From the NCBI RefSeq assembly GCF_025506275.1, contig NZ_QYCP01000084.1, positions 54,363 through 118,362 on the forward strand: a stretch of DNA of 64,000 nt, given 5' to 3'. Below the pieces are notes generated by a model. It worked only from the letters and a program-made list of their open reading frames with translations. It searched no databases and was not told the origin of the DNA. Numbering within the stretch: position 1 is the first letter of the stretch; every line of letters starts with the position of its first letter. The stretch is from Brevibacterium permense. GTDB taxonomy: Bacteria > Actinomycetota > Actinomycetes > Actinomycetales > Brevibacteriaceae. The translations under genes and the position numbers were made by a program. Below, piece by piece: positions 45,160-57,559 of the stretch.

Positions 45160-45581
45160 TTAAGTTCCTGCTTCTATCAAGATGGTGATGGTGAGACTGG
45201 CCTCATGCTACTAGGAACTGAGACGAACATAGGCAGAAGTAGTCCAGGCATCGAGCAGTTGAGTCCACCATGGAGGCAAAGGCACTGAGGCAGGGTGGGT
45301 ACTGAGACAGGGTTTGGTGACACTTAATCTGGCTTGTTCGGAAGCAACTTTGAAGGCCCGCAACCTCACCCTCCCGACCGAATACAGCACGAACCACGCG
45401 CCGGCATCACTGTGCGCTCGGCGAAGACGACTGCGAGATTTTCTGAGTCTACTTCTGCCCATTCTGCAGGGCCGCGCTTGGTGCCAAGCGGGTTTGATGG
45501 TTGCGACACGCCCTCGAATACGGACTTCTTAGAATTGGAATAGTCGGCCATCTCGGTCGAACATTTAGGATCGAGGAAACA
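45160..45581. other. Gene-poor, relatively AT-richer stretch upstream of hsdM
   Basis: This 422-base gap separates hsdM from a divergent small membrane-protein gene. Short frames on both strands lack ribosome sites and coding character. It must hold the hsdM promoter on the minus strand and a plus-strand promoter for the small gene; TAGAATTGGAATAG near 45530-45543 is AT-rich and possible, but no clear -35/-10 pair was found. Confidence 0.4.
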
Positions 45582-46046
45582 ATGATTGAAGCTTTAAACC
45601 AGGCGTGGGCAGGCGGACTCGTTGCAGGCGTTGCCGGTGCAATTCTCGTTCTGGTCGGCGGGCATTTAGATCGTCAGCACTCGAGGAAACAGCAGCTAAT
45701 TGATCGCGGATTTGATATCAAATACGACAAGTACAGCGCATACATCGACTCAATTGAAGCATTGCTTCGCGCAATCCACTCTTATCAAGAGTGTGGCTCA
45801 GAGCCTCAAGACCATGGTGCAGACCCGGACGAAATTCCACCAGATACTCTTCGGGCGGTGCGTGGTCTAAGGCCATTTGCCTCACCCCAGCTCCGAGCCA
45901 AAGTCACAGAACAGCTCCAGATCTTGCCGTCTGCTTTATCTCTTGATCAGCGAGGCATCGATGCGCTGTATGCATGTCAAGATGAGGTCTTCGCATTGGT
46001 GCAGAAGGACCTTGGTCTCTCGGATCGTAGATGGAAGAGGAAGTAG
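45582..46046 (+). CDS. Small hypothetical membrane-anchored protein
   Basis: A 154-residue protein with one N-terminal hydrophobic helix (about residues 8-28: AWAGGLVAGVAGAILVLVGG). A charged, mostly helical domain follows (HLDRQHSRKQQLIDRGFDIK, YDKYSAYIDSIEALLRAI) and it ends RRWKRK. GAGGA lies 5 bases before the ATG at 45582; a frame extending to 45501 has no ribosome site. No family is recognised. It is divergent from the type I operon and flanked by gene-poor DNA. Small one-helix proteins with a coiled helical domain are common in defence islands, but a role here is only a guess. Confidence 0.6.
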   Translation: MIEALNQAWAGGLVAGVAGAILVLVGGHLDRQHSRKQQLIDRGFDIKYDKYSAYIDSIEALLRAIHSYQECGSEPQDHGADPDEIPPDTLRAVRGLRPFASPQLRAKVTEQLQILPSALSLDQRGIDALYACQDEVFALVQKDLGLSDRRWKRK

Positions 46047-46427
46047 TCAGTCCGCGCGGATACGGAAATAGCGGAGGCCATTACAACCCGTGCATTGGGC
46101 AGTACTGGAAGTTATGATTCTGCAGTGCGACATGGGCAGGTGCATGATACGGCGAATTGGTGTCGACAGTGAGCGTCGAGGTTCCCGCAGCGGTCGGAAT
46201 TGCCATCGTCGGGGACGAATCTTCGAGTTTCAACGGGCTTCTAGAACAAATCCCAAATGTTATGATCGGTACGTTCTCTGAGTCGGAATTGAAAAGCACC
46301 TGGGTCTTGAGTCCAAATCGATGGAGTCGTGGGATCTACTCCCACGCAACCGGCCAGGTGAAAGTCGGTGGGGGCTCAGGCCGCCAACCACTAGCAAGAG
46401 CATGGCTCGGAAGCGTCCCCACCTCCT

Positions 46428-46456
46428 CCCGATCGAAGACTCTGTCTTCGATCGGG
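46428..46456. repeat. Perfect 13-bp hairpin with TCT loop
   Basis: CCCGATCGAAGAC (46428-46440) and GTCTTCGATCGGG (46444-46456) are exact complements separated by TCT. No U tract follows on either strand. It could be a terminator for the small membrane protein transcript, an RNA processing site or a protein-binding palindrome. Confidence 0.75.
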
Positions 46457-46660
46457 TCATCGAGAGGGGCGCAGGACTTAGTGGCGACTGTAGTGGCAAG
46501 CGTTTCAGGCTGAGGCCGACTACGTCGAGGAGAGGGCAACGAAGGTGAGTGCTGAAGTCGGTCGGACCAAGCTCTCATCGTTGAAAGGCTTCGACGTAAT
46601 GCTGTGGATGCAGGTCCAAGCCAACTCGTCGGCCTGATCTGGTGTCTGGCCGGTACTAAG

Positions 46661-46698
46661 TGAGGTCGGGTCCTCCGGAAGCGGAGAAACCGACCTCA
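46661..46698 (-). terminator. Hairpin terminator of the quinone oxidoreductase gene
   Basis: A 17-base stem with two mismatches (46661-46677 with 46682-46698) and a GAAG loop begins 20 bases after the stop of the leftward gene. It has a GC-rich base and no strong U tract. Confidence 0.6.
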
Positions 46699-46717
46699 TC
46701 CAGTTTGAATGCCCGAA

Positions 46718-47692
46718 TCAAGCCGTCAGCACAACCTTAGCTGTCGTCTTCCGGCCCTCCAGCGCACGATGCGCATCCGCGGCATCAGCCAACGCGAACG
46801 TTGCACCCACGCGGAAGTTCAGCCAGCCGTGTTCGATGCCGTTGAAGAGCATTGCTGATCGCTTCGCAAGCTCCTCCGACGAGCGGACGAACCACGCCAA
46901 GGACGGACGGGACAGGAAGATTCCGCCCGACGAATTCAGACGCTGAATGTCGAACGGCGGCACCTGACCCGACGCCCCGCCGAAGAGCACCATCGAACCC
47001 AGCGGCTTGATCGAGGCCAACGACGCATCGAACGTGTCCTTACCGACACCGTCATACGCGACATCGACACCCTCACCATCGGTGAGCTCCTTGACCTTCG
47101 CCGTGATGTCAACGCCCTCGCCGTAGAGGAACACGTCGTCGGCACCGGCCTTTCGCGCCAGCTCCGCCTTCTCCTCAGTGCTCACCGTCGAGATGACATT
47201 GCCACCCAGGTGCTTGATGATCTGCGTGAGCAGCAGCCCGACACCACCGGCGCCAGCGTGAACGAGTGCCGTCTGCCCCGGCTTGATCTCATGCGAACTC
47301 GTCGCCAGGTACTGCGCGGTCAGACCCTGCAGCGGCATCGCCGCAGCCACCTCGGCGGACACGCCCTCCGGCACGCGCAACAGGTTGTCCGTGTTCACGA
47401 CGACCTGCGTCGCATACGAACCCGGGCCTTCGTGCCAGGCGACACGGTCACCGACCTGCCAGCTCTCGACGCCTTCGCCCACCTCGGCGATGTGACCCGT
47501 GCCCTCGGAGCCGACGATGTGCGGGTACTCCATCGGATACACGCCCGAACGACGATACGTATCGATGAAGTTCACACCCGCCGCCTCGACATCGACGAGC
47601 ACCTCACCGGCACCCGGCTTCGGGGTCGGAACCTCACCGAACTCGAGTACCTCGGGTCCACCAGCCTGCATCGCACGCACTGCCTGGGTCAT
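46718..47692 (-). CDS. NAD(P)H:quinone oxidoreductase, zinc-free MDR family
   Basis: A 324-residue medium-chain dehydrogenase/reductase of the zeta-crystallin/QorA type. It opens TQAVRAMQAGGPEVLEF, contains AAGVNFIDTYRRSGVYP, which is diagnostic of quinone reductases, and has the cofactor loop AGAGGVGLLLTQ. The catalytic zinc cysteines of alcohol dehydrogenases are absent. It reduces quinones or related carbonyls with NADPH in the cytoplasm. AGGAGG sits 4-5 bases before the ATG at 47692. It is divergent from argC and shares its 44-base promoter region, but no functional link to arginine is evident. Confidence 0.93.
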   Translation of the reverse strand: MTQAVRAMQAGGPEVLEFGEVPTPKPGAGEVLVDVEAAGVNFIDTYRRSGVYPMEYPHIVGSEGTGHIAEVGEGVESWQVGDRVAWHEGPGSYATQVVVNTDNLLRVPEGVSAEVAAAMPLQGLTAQYLATSSHEIKPGQTALVHAGAGGVGLLLTQIIKHLGGNVISTVSTEEKAELARKAGADDVFLYGEGVDITAKVKELTDGEGVDVAYDGVGKDTFDASLASIKPLGSMVLFGGASGQVPPFDIQRLNSSGGIFLSRPSLAWFVRSSEELAKRSAMLFNGIEHGWLNFRVGATFALADAADAHRALEGRKTTAKVVLTA

Positions 47693-47702
47693 TACGCCTC
47701 CT

Positions 47703-47729
47703 GCATATAAATTAATTGCCTGGTATGGT
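47703..47729 (+). promoter_or_regulatory. argC control region: ARG-box-like palindrome and -10 box
   Basis: GCATATAA-A-TTAATTGC (47703-47719) is an AT-rich imperfect palindrome resembling ArgR operators and stands out in GC-rich DNA. It is followed by TATGGT (47724-47729), whose start site would fall at the argC ATG (47737), giving a leaderless mRNA. ArgR is encoded in the same operon, so feedback control is expected. Confidence 0.55.
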
Positions 47730-47736
47730 TATACAT

Positions 47737-48846
47737 ATGAACGATCATACGGTTGCCGTCTCCGGTGCCACCGGATACGCCGGGGGAGAGGTCCTCCGGC
47801 TGCTGAGCACTCACCCTCACTTGAACGTCACGACGGTGTGCGGACATTCCACCGCGGGTGAGAAGCTCGGCCGACATCAACCCCATCTTCCCCGATATTC
47901 CGACTTTGTGGTCCAGGAGTCCACCGCCGAGGTGCTCGCCGGCCACGATGTCGTCATCCTCGCGCTCCCGCACGGTCAGTCCGGACAGATCGCCGCCGAA
48001 CTCGAACAGACGAGCCCCGACACCCTCATCGTCGACCTCGCCGCCGACCACCGCCTCATCAGTGCGGCCGCGTGGGAGAAGTTCTACGGCTCCGACCACC
48101 AGGGCACCTGGACCTACGGCCTGCCCGAACTGCTGACCGCCGACGGCACGAAACAGCGCGGAGCACTGAAGTCGACGAAACGCATCGCCGTGCCCGGCTG
48201 CAACGTCACTGCGGTGACGCTCGGGCTCGCACCTCTCATTCAGGCGGGGCTCGCCGCGCCGACTGGATTGAATGCTGTGCTTGCCAATGGCGTCTCCGGC
48301 GCGGGGAAGGCGCTCAAGCCGCACCTTACCGCCGCCGAGATCCTCGGCAATGCCTCCCCGTACGGCACCGGCGGCACGCATCGGCATGTGCCCGAGATCG
48401 AACAGAACCTCAACGGCCTCCTCGGTGCTGACGCCGCCGACGGCCCCACCCGGATCTCCTTCACCCCGACACTCGTGCCCATGGCCCGCGGAATCCTCGC
48501 GACCATCACCGCCGACGCCGGCGAAGCCGCACCACGCACGACTGAAGGACTCCTCGACGCGGCAGCGCTCAAGGACCAGCTGGCCGCGGCTTTCGCTCAG
48601 ATTTACGGTGACGAACCCTTCGTACGGGTCCTGCCCGAGGGCCAATGGCCGCAGACCGCCGCCACCACGGGATCGAACGTCGCGCAGATCCAGTTCACCG
48701 TCGACGAACGCGCCGAGAAGATCCTCGTCGTCGTGGCGCTCGACAACCTCGTCCGCGGCACGGCCGGACAAGCCATCCAATCCATCCACCTGGCCCTTGG
48801 CCTCGACGAGGCCACCGCTCTTCCCCTCGAAGGAGTCGCCCCATGA
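47737..48846 (+). CDS. argC: N-acetyl-gamma-glutamyl-phosphate reductase
   Basis: A 369-residue enzyme of arginine synthesis that reduces N-acetylglutamyl phosphate to the semialdehyde with NADPH. It has the N-terminal Rossmann loop SGATGYAGGEVLRLL, ALPHGQSG, and catalytic Cys155 in VPGCNVTAV; a conserved His is in YGTGGTHRHVPEIEQ. In-frame TTG (47716) and ATG (47725) starts lie within the promoter, so ATG 47737 is preferred. It is the first gene of argCJBDFR and overlaps argJ by 4 bases. Confidence 0.96.
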   Translation: MNDHTVAVSGATGYAGGEVLRLLSTHPHLNVTTVCGHSTAGEKLGRHQPHLPRYSDFVVQESTAEVLAGHDVVILALPHGQSGQIAAELEQTSPDTLIVDLAADHRLISAAAWEKFYGSDHQGTWTYGLPELLTADGTKQRGALKSTKRIAVPGCNVTAVTLGLAPLIQAGLAAPTGLNAVLANGVSGAGKALKPHLTAAEILGNASPYGTGGTHRHVPEIEQNLNGLLGADAADGPTRISFTPTLVPMARGILATITADAGEAAPRTTEGLLDAAALKDQLAAAFAQIYGDEPFVRVLPEGQWPQTAATTGSNVAQIQFTVDERAEKILVVVALDNLVRGTAGQAIQSIHLALGLDEATALPLEGVAP

Positions 48847-50021
48847 GCGTCACCGCCCCACTCGGCTTCACCGCCGCCGGACTCACCGCCGGACTCAAAC
48901 CCTCCGGTACCAAAGACCTCTCACTCGTGGTCAACAACGGCCCCGACACCGCCGTCGCCGCCGTCTACACCTCGAATCGGTGCAAGGCCAACCCCGTCCT
49001 GTGGTCCCAGAAAGCCTCAGCCGATGGTCAGGCCCGCGCCGTCGTCCTCAACTCCGGGGGAGCGAACTGCTACACCGGCGACTTCGGGTACGAGACGACG
49101 ACTCTGACCGCCCAGACCGCCGCCGAACTCCTCACCGACGCCGGCACCGATACGCAGCCCGAGGACATCCTCGTCTGCTCGACCGGTCTCATCGGCGTCG
49201 GTGGTCAGGACTTCCGCGACTCCATCGTGTGCAACCTCGCCCCACTCGTCGCCGCTGCCGACACGAGTGTTGAAGCCGGCCAGTCTGCTGCCGAAGCGAT
49301 CATGACCACCGACACCGTCGCGAAGACCGCCAGCCGGACCGGTTCCACCGGGTTCACCATCGGCGGGATGGCCAAGGGCGCGGGCATGCTCGCCCCCGGT
49401 TTGGCGACGATGCTCGTCGTCATTACCACCGACGCGAAACTCGACCAGACCGTGCTCGACCAGGCACTGCGCGCCTCGACGAGCCAGTCCTTCGACCGCC
49501 TCGACACCGACGGCTGCATGTCGACGAACGATACCGTCATCCTCATGTCCTCCGGTGCCCACGACGCCGCTGTCGACGCGGAAGAATTCACCACTCTGCT
49601 CAAAGACGTCTGCCTCGACCTCATGCACCAACTCCACGTCGATGCCGAAGGTGCTCACCACGACATCGCCATCACCACCCGCGGCGCAGCCAGCGAGAAA
49701 GACGCCGTCGAAGTCTCCAGGTCCGTCGCTCGCTCGGCCCTGTTCAAGGCCGCGATCTTCGGGGAGGACCCGAACTGGGGTCGCGTCGTCGCTCAGGTGG
49801 GAACCACCTCGGCGGACTTCGATCCCACACTCATCGACGTCGCCATCAACGGCGTCCAGGTGTGCACGGCCTCGGGCCCCGACGAAGACCCAGCGAACGT
49901 GACGTTCGAGCGCACAGTTGATGTGTCTATCGACCTCCACGCCGGAGACGACACCGCCACCGTGTGGACCTCGGACCTCACCCACGACTACGTCGAAGAG
50001 AACAGCGCCTACTCCTCATGA
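48843..50021 (+). CDS. argJ: Bifunctional ornithine acetyltransferase / N-acetylglutamate synthase
   Basis: A 392-residue ArgJ. The self-cleavage site is in [16 protein letters not shown], where Thr189 becomes the N-terminal nucleophile of the beta chain. Other landmarks are [34 protein letters not shown] and [15 protein letters not shown]. It recycles the acetyl group from N-acetylornithine to glutamate, and in bifunctional forms also uses acetyl-CoA; which activity applies here is not decidable by eye. The ATG overlaps the argC stop (ATGA), and its own stop overlaps argB. Confidence 0.96.
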   Translation: MSVTAPLGFTAAGLTAGLKPSGTKDLSLVVNNGPDTAVAAVYTSNRCKANPVLWSQKASADGQARAVVLNSGGANCYTGDFGYETTTLTAQTAAELLTDAGTDTQPEDILVCSTGLIGVGGQDFRDSIVCNLAPLVAAADTSVEAGQSAAEAIMTTDTVAKTASRTGSTGFTIGGMAKGAGMLAPGLATMLVVITTDAKLDQTVLDQALRASTSQSFDRLDTDGCMSTNDTVILMSSGAHDAAVDAEEFTTLLKDVCLDLMHQLHVDAEGAHHDIAITTRGAASEKDAVEVSRSVARSALFKAAIFGEDPNWGRVVAQVGTTSADFDPTLIDVAINGVQVCTASGPDEDPANVTFERTVDVSIDLHAGDDTATVWTSDLTHDYVEENSAYSS

Positions 50022-51001
50022 ACACCCCAGTAGACATGTCCACGAAATCCACGGCCGCCCGGCTCGCCGCCGCCCAGGTCAAGGCCGAGGCGCTCACCGA
50101 GGCGCTGCCCTGGATCAAGACCTTCGCCGGCGCCACGATCGTCATCAAATACGGCGGCAACGCCATGGTCTCCCCGGAGCTGCAGCAGTCCTTCGCCGAT
50201 GACATCGCGTTCCTCCGCTTCGCCGGCATCCGCCCCGTCGTCGTCCACGGCGGCGGCCCTCAGATCTCTGCCATGCTGAAGCGCTTGGGCATCGAGTCCG
50301 AGTTCAAGGCCGGACAGCGCGTGACCACCGAGGAAGCCGCCGAGGTCATCCGCATGGTGCTGTCCGGCCAGGTCAACCGCGACATCGTGTCCCGGATCAA
50401 CCAGAACGGCGACGCCGCGATCGGCCTGTCCGGTGAAGACGCCGACCTCCTGCTGGCGAACAAGGCCACCGCCGAGGTGGGCGGCGAAGTCATCGACCTC
50501 GGCCGGGTGGGCGAGATCGCCCAGGTGAATACGACCGTGCTCACCGAACTCCTCGACGCCGGCCGGGTGCCCGTCATCTGCTCCATCGCTTCCGAGATCG
50601 GGGGAGAGGCAGGGAAGCCGCTCAACATCAATGCGGACCTGGCTGCCTCGGCGGTGGCGAAGGCACTCAAGGCACACAAACTCATCATGCTCACCGATGT
50701 GCCCGGCCTCTACGCGAACTGGCCGGACACGTCCTCCCTCATCTCCCGCATCGACCCGGACAAGCTGCGCGAACTCCTGCCCTCGCTCGATTCGGGCATG
50801 ATCCCGAAGATGACCGCCGCACTCGAGGCCATCGAGCACGGGGTGCAGCAGGCCCACATCATCGACGGCCGGATGGCGCACTCCCTGCTGCTCGAGGTCT
50901 TCACCTCCGAGGGCATCGGCACCATGGTCGAAGACACCGTCGTCGCTCCCGCACCGCTGGGCGACGGTCACAAAGGAACACAGGAGGACGACAATGAGTG
51001 A
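50018..51001 (+). CDS. argB: Acetylglutamate kinase
   Basis: A 327-residue amino-acid kinase. It has KYGGNAM (44-50), [31 protein letters not shown] and [11 protein letters not shown], the standard ArgB motifs for phosphate transfer and acetylglutamate binding. It phosphorylates N-acetylglutamate and is normally the arginine feedback point. The N-terminal extension of about 28 residues before the kinase core is the helix seen in arginine-sensitive, hexameric forms. The ATG overlaps the argJ stop (ATGA), and the 3' end overlaps argD by 8 bases. Confidence 0.96.
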   Translation: MNTPVDMSTKSTAARLAAAQVKAEALTEALPWIKTFAGATIVIKYGGNAMVSPELQQSFADDIAFLRFAGIRPVVVHGGGPQISAMLKRLGIESEFKAGQRVTTEEAAEVIRMVLSGQVNRDIVSRINQNGDAAIGLSGEDADLLLANKATAEVGGEVIDLGRVGEIAQVNTTVLTELLDAGRVPVICSIASEIGGEAGKPLNINADLAASAVAKALKAHKLIMLTDVPGLYANWPDTSSLISRIDPDKLRELLPSLDSGMIPKMTAALEAIEHGVQQAHIIDGRMAHSLLLEVFTSEGIGTMVEDTVVAPAPLGDGHKGTQEDDNE

Positions 51002-52235
51002 AGCCACGCACCAGCAAGCCCCAACGGATCAGGCGCAGACCTGGCGCGATAACTTCTCCCGGGTCCTCTCCCCGGTGTTCGGCTCACCCCAGCTCGACCT
51101 CGTCCGCGGTGAGGGCTCGTACGTGTGGGACGCCTCGGGCAAAAAATACCTCGACCTGCTCGCTGGCATCGCCGTCAACGCACTCGGCCACTGCCACCCG
51201 GCCTGGGTCAAGGCCATCACCGAACAGGCGTCGACACTCGGCCACATCTCGAACTTCTTCACCTCGCCGCCCCAGATCGCCCTGGCGAACAAGATCCACG
51301 AGATCCTCAATCTGCCGTCCGGGTCCGCCGTGTTCTTCTCGAACTCCGGTACCGAAGCCAACGAGGCGGCCTTCAAGATGGCCCGCCGCGCCGGGGGAGG
51401 GGGACGCCCCTTCATCATCGCCGTCGAGGGTGCCTTCCACGGCCGCACCATGGGATCACTGGCCCTGACGGCGAAGGAAGCCTACCGTGCACCCTTCGCT
51501 CCGGGCGTCCCCGGAGTCGTCCACGTCCCCTACGGCGACGTGGAGGCGCTGGCCGCTGCGATCAACGACAACACCGCCGCCGTGTTCATCGAACCCATCC
51601 AGGGCGAGGTCGGTGTGCGCACCCATCCGCAGGGCTACCTCAAGGCCGCCCGCGAACTCACGACGAAAGCCGGTGCGCTGCTCGTCCTCGACGAGGTGCA
51701 GTCGGGCATCGCTCGCACCGGTTACTGGTTCGCCCACCAGGACTGGTCGATCGGTGAGGGCGTCACGCCCGACATCATCACCTCGGCGAAAGGCCTCGGC
51801 GGAGGCATGCCCATCGGTGCCACCATCACCGTCGGGGATGCGAACACGAAGCTGCTCGAGGCCGGTCAGCACGGCACGACCTTCGGCGGCAACCCGATCG
51901 CCTGCGCGGCAGCCTTGGCGGTGCTCGAGACGATCGAATCCGAGAGTCTCCACGATCATGCCCGCGACATCAACGATTGGCTGACCTCGCAACTCACCGC
52001 GATTGACGGCATTGGCGAGATCACCGGTCAGGGACTGCTCATCGGCATCGAACTCCTGCCCGACGCCGGAGGCGAGATCCCGGATTCGAAGGCCGTCGCG
52101 GCTCGCGCACTCGACGCCGGGTTCATCATCAACCCCGTCGCTCCCGGCCGCCTGCGCCTGGCCCCGCCGCTGACCATCACGGAAGAGGAACTGGCCCCGT
52201 TCGTCGCGGCCCTGCCCGGCCTCATCGCCGGCTGA
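50994..52235 (+). CDS. argD: Acetylornithine aminotransferase
   Basis: A 413-residue class III PLP aminotransferase. Landmarks are [62 protein letters not shown], and PLP Lys266 in [15 protein letters not shown]. It converts N-acetylglutamate semialdehyde to N-acetylornithine using glutamate. AGGAGG precedes the ATG, which lies within the argB 3' end. The gap to argF is 30 bases. Confidence 0.96.
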   Translation: MSEATHQQAPTDQAQTWRDNFSRVLSPVFGSPQLDLVRGEGSYVWDASGKKYLDLLAGIAVNALGHCHPAWVKAITEQASTLGHISNFFTSPPQIALANKIHEILNLPSGSAVFFSNSGTEANEAAFKMARRAGGGGRPFIIAVEGAFHGRTMGSLALTAKEAYRAPFAPGVPGVVHVPYGDVEALAAAINDNTAAVFIEPIQGEVGVRTHPQGYLKAARELTTKAGALLVLDEVQSGIARTGYWFAHQDWSIGEGVTPDIITSAKGLGGGMPIGATITVGDANTKLLEAGQHGTTFGGNPIACAAALAVLETIESESLHDHARDINDWLTSQLTAIDGIGEITGQGLLIGIELLPDAGGEIPDSKAVAARALDAGFIINPVAPGRLRLAPPLTITEEELAPFVAALPGLIAG

Positions 52236-55297
<3,062 letters not shown>

Positions 55298-55321
55298 GTT
55301 TCACGTCCCTGCGACCGAAGT

Positions 55322-55382
55322 TTCCGGTCGGCTGACCGGAACTGCGTCAGCGGTGCTCTGATCGTTCGACGATCGGAGCACC
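55322..55382. terminator. Tandem hairpin terminator between convergent argH and lysR genes
   Basis: Two stems follow argH. The first is TTCCGGTC/GACCGGAA with a GGCT loop (55322-55341). The second is a 13-base stem with one wobble pair, 55352-55364 with 55370-55382, loop TTCGA, followed by GTCCGTCTTT. The second also serves the leftward lysR transcript. Confidence 0.75.
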
Positions 55383-55460
55383 GTCCGTCTTTCGTGACTG
55401 TGTTGTGCGCCGCTCGCGGCCGACCGCGAGTTTTCGGAAGCTGGTGTTCCTGGCCCAGCG

Positions 55461-56414
55461 CTACGTCCGCGTTGGTGTCCGGCTCTGGCGGTTCCACCGA
55501 TGTGGATCAGTATCTGCGGCAGTCTTCCGAAGGATGTCGAGGGCTGCAGTGAGCTTCTTCGACAACCGCGCTCCGGCCATCGTCACCCCCACGATCGTGT
55601 TTGCGAATTCCGGGTTCGTCACCGGCAGATATCGCACTGGCATGCCCTGAAAGGTCAGGGTGTCAGGGTGCGGAACTGCGTTGGCCAGGGAGAAGCCGAG
55701 CCCTAGTCCCACCATCGACCTGATTGTCTCCGCATTGGGGATCAACCAGCGTACAGAAGGCTCAAAACCGATTCCGCGGATCTGACTGATCAAGAGGTCT
55801 GCGGTCGGCGGAGAATCGAGCAGGATGAGCGGGTCATCGATGAGCTCGGCGATATCGACACCGTCCTGGTCTGCTGCAGGATGATCCGCAGAGACGATGG
55901 CATGCAGCTGCACCTCGGCGAGGTCGTGCCTGGTGACTCCCTCGATCTGGATCTGCTTGCGGTACATGACAGCAACATCGACTTCGCCGTTGAGAACCAT
56001 CTGTTGAACGGTCAACGGATGGGCTTCGACAAAGCTGACGTCAACCTGTGGGTGGTGTTTGACGAACTGGGCAGCCGTAGCTGGAAGCATCCGTGGCCCC
56101 GCCGTCGGTATGCAGCCGATGCGCAAGGGCCCCTGCAAGGCAGCCGACTCGTCGTTGAGAGATTCCACAGCGTCCGAGACATTAGACAGGATCTCTCTGG
56201 CCCGAACTCCGAATTCCCTACCAGCGCTCGTCGGGCGGGCACGCCGAGCCGGACCTCGCGCAATGAGCGTGACTTTGAGCTGCTTTTCGAGTTGGGCGAG
56301 GGCCGCAGAGACCGTCGCCTGTGACACTCGGCAGTCTTTTGCCGCGTCGCTCACCGAACCACGATCGAGAACGGCGAGAAAATACTCGAGCTGGCGGAGT
56401 GTGAGGTCAGTCAT
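55461..56414 (-). CDS. LysR-family transcriptional regulator
   Basis: A 317-residue LysR protein with its winged helix in the first 65 residues (LTLRQLEYFLAVLDRGSVSD, CRVSQATVSAALAQLEKQL) and a periplasmic-binding-like effector domain (GPLRIGCIPTAGPRMLPATA, GEVDVAVMYRK, GLGLGFSLANAVPHPDTL). It is divergent from a metallo-beta-lactamase-fold hydrolase and an MHS transporter, which it probably activates with an organic-acid effector. The ATG at 56414 begins MTDLTLRQLEYF, the canonical LysR opening. Confidence 0.92.
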   Translation of the reverse strand: MTDLTLRQLEYFLAVLDRGSVSDAAKDCRVSQATVSAALAQLEKQLKVTLIARGPARRARPTSAGREFGVRAREILSNVSDAVESLNDESAALQGPLRIGCIPTAGPRMLPATAAQFVKHHPQVDVSFVEAHPLTVQQMVLNGEVDVAVMYRKQIQIEGVTRHDLAEVQLHAIVSADHPAADQDGVDIAELIDDPLILLDSPPTADLLISQIRGIGFEPSVRWLIPNAETIRSMVGLGLGFSLANAVPHPDTLTFQGMPVRYLPVTNPEFANTIVGVTMAGARLSKKLTAALDILRKTAADTDPHRWNRQSRTPTRT

Positions 56415-56517
56415 AGCCAGAGTCTATATTGAAGCCAGTAAAAATTTGCTTTTCTTTTTGATGTCAACGGGAAAGACTGAGGAGGTCAAAGACGCAACAA
56501 CGTGAAAGTGCCGGGTA

Positions 56518-57552
56518 ATGAACGATTCGAAGATGAAAGCTGTCACCCTGGGAACCGCAGGTGGCCCGCGATGGTGGAAAGGCGATTCCAAGGATCGAGC
56601 GGGCATCTCGACCGCGCTCGTCGTTGAGGATCGTTTCTATCTCGTGGACGCCGGGCACGGCGTCGGGCGTCGCATTCGTCAGGCGGGCCTCGAGCTCGGC
56701 GATCTCGGCGGAATCTTCATCACTCACCTGCATTCGGATCACACCATCGACCTGCCGTCACTTGTGGTGTTCGGCATGCATGAGCTCCAGCAGAGAGTCG
56801 ACAATCCGGTTCCTCTCCTCGGCCCCGGGGATCGCGGCGCGCTTCCTCCGGTCTCTCCGCGGGCAGTCGTCCCGCCTCGACCTGTGGCACCTGCGAACCC
56901 CACCCCTGGCATAGCTGACATGTTCACAAGTATCGTCGGGGCGTTTGCCACAGACCTCAACGACCGCGTGCTCGACTCGCTGCGTCCGTCACCTGAAGCC
57001 CTCTTCGACCCCCGCGACATCGAGATCCCAGAGGGCATCGGATATCACCCGAACACGGCTCCGACTCCGGATATGGAGCCTTTCGTCATCTTCCAGGATG
57101 ATCTTGTCACCGTGACTGCGATCCTCGTCGAACATCCGCCCGTGGCACCCGCCTTCGCCTTCAGGTTCGACAGCGAGTACGGCTCGGTGACCATTTCAGG
57201 TGACACGTGTGAGACCGCCAATCTCGTCAAGCTGGCGCAGGGGACCGATCTGCTTCTTCACGAGGCGATCGACTTCGACTGGGTTGATCAGACGTATGCG
57301 CACCGTGACGACGATGAGGGCAGCGCCTCGCGCGACCACCATTACAAATCACATACCTCGGTCAATGGGGCTATTCGCATTGCCGCGGCGGCACAGGCTC
57401 GCGCACTGGCCCTGCACCATCTTGTTCCCGGGTCCGCCGATGACACCGTCTGGCACAAGGGGCACACCGGATTCGATGGAACATTCCTGGTTCCAGAGGA
57501 CCTCGACACCATCAACATCACCACAGCCGCACAAGCCGCGATGAGGAGCTGA
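56518..57552 (+). CDS. Metallo-beta-lactamase-fold hydrolase
   Basis: A 344-residue MBL-fold protein. The metal site THLHSDHT gives His70, His72, Asp74 and His75; a further aspartate is in TISGDTCETANL and a late His in ALHHLVPGS. The start VTLGTAGGPRWW resembles RNase Z and arylsulfatase-like MBL proteins. An insert of roughly 90 residues (~95-190) after the first metal motif sets it apart from RNase Z. It likely hydrolyses an ester or lactone; the substrate is unknown. The ribosome site is weak, and an in-frame ATG at 56533 is possible. It is divergent from lysR and 7 bases before the MHS transporter, so it probably acts on the transported compound. Confidence 0.85.
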   Translation: MNDSKMKAVTLGTAGGPRWWKGDSKDRAGISTALVVEDRFYLVDAGHGVGRRIRQAGLELGDLGGIFITHLHSDHTIDLPSLVVFGMHELQQRVDNPVPLLGPGDRGALPPVSPRAVVPPRPVAPANPTPGIADMFTSIVGAFATDLNDRVLDSLRPSPEALFDPRDIEIPEGIGYHPNTAPTPDMEPFVIFQDDLVTVTAILVEHPPVAPAFAFRFDSEYGSVTISGDTCETANLVKLAQGTDLLLHEAIDFDWVDQTYAHRDDDEGSASRDHHYKSHTSVNGAIRIAAAAQARALALHHLVPGSADDTVWHKGHTGFDGTFLVPEDLDTINITTAAQAAMRS

Positions 57553-57559
57553 AGCAACG

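Larger units (their letters stand above)
46047..46717. other. Gene-poor island border region
   Basis: Six hundred and seventy bases without a convincing gene. The best frame (46160-46513, plus) contains GIAIVGDESSSFNGLLEQIP and SELKSTWVLSPNRWSRG, which look protein-like, then degrades. It could be a broken gene. The stretch contains a perfect 29-base hairpin (46428-46456) and, at its right end, the terminator of the quinone oxidoreductase gene. It probably marks the right border of the accessory island. No integrase, tRNA or direct repeat was found. Confidence 0.4.
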
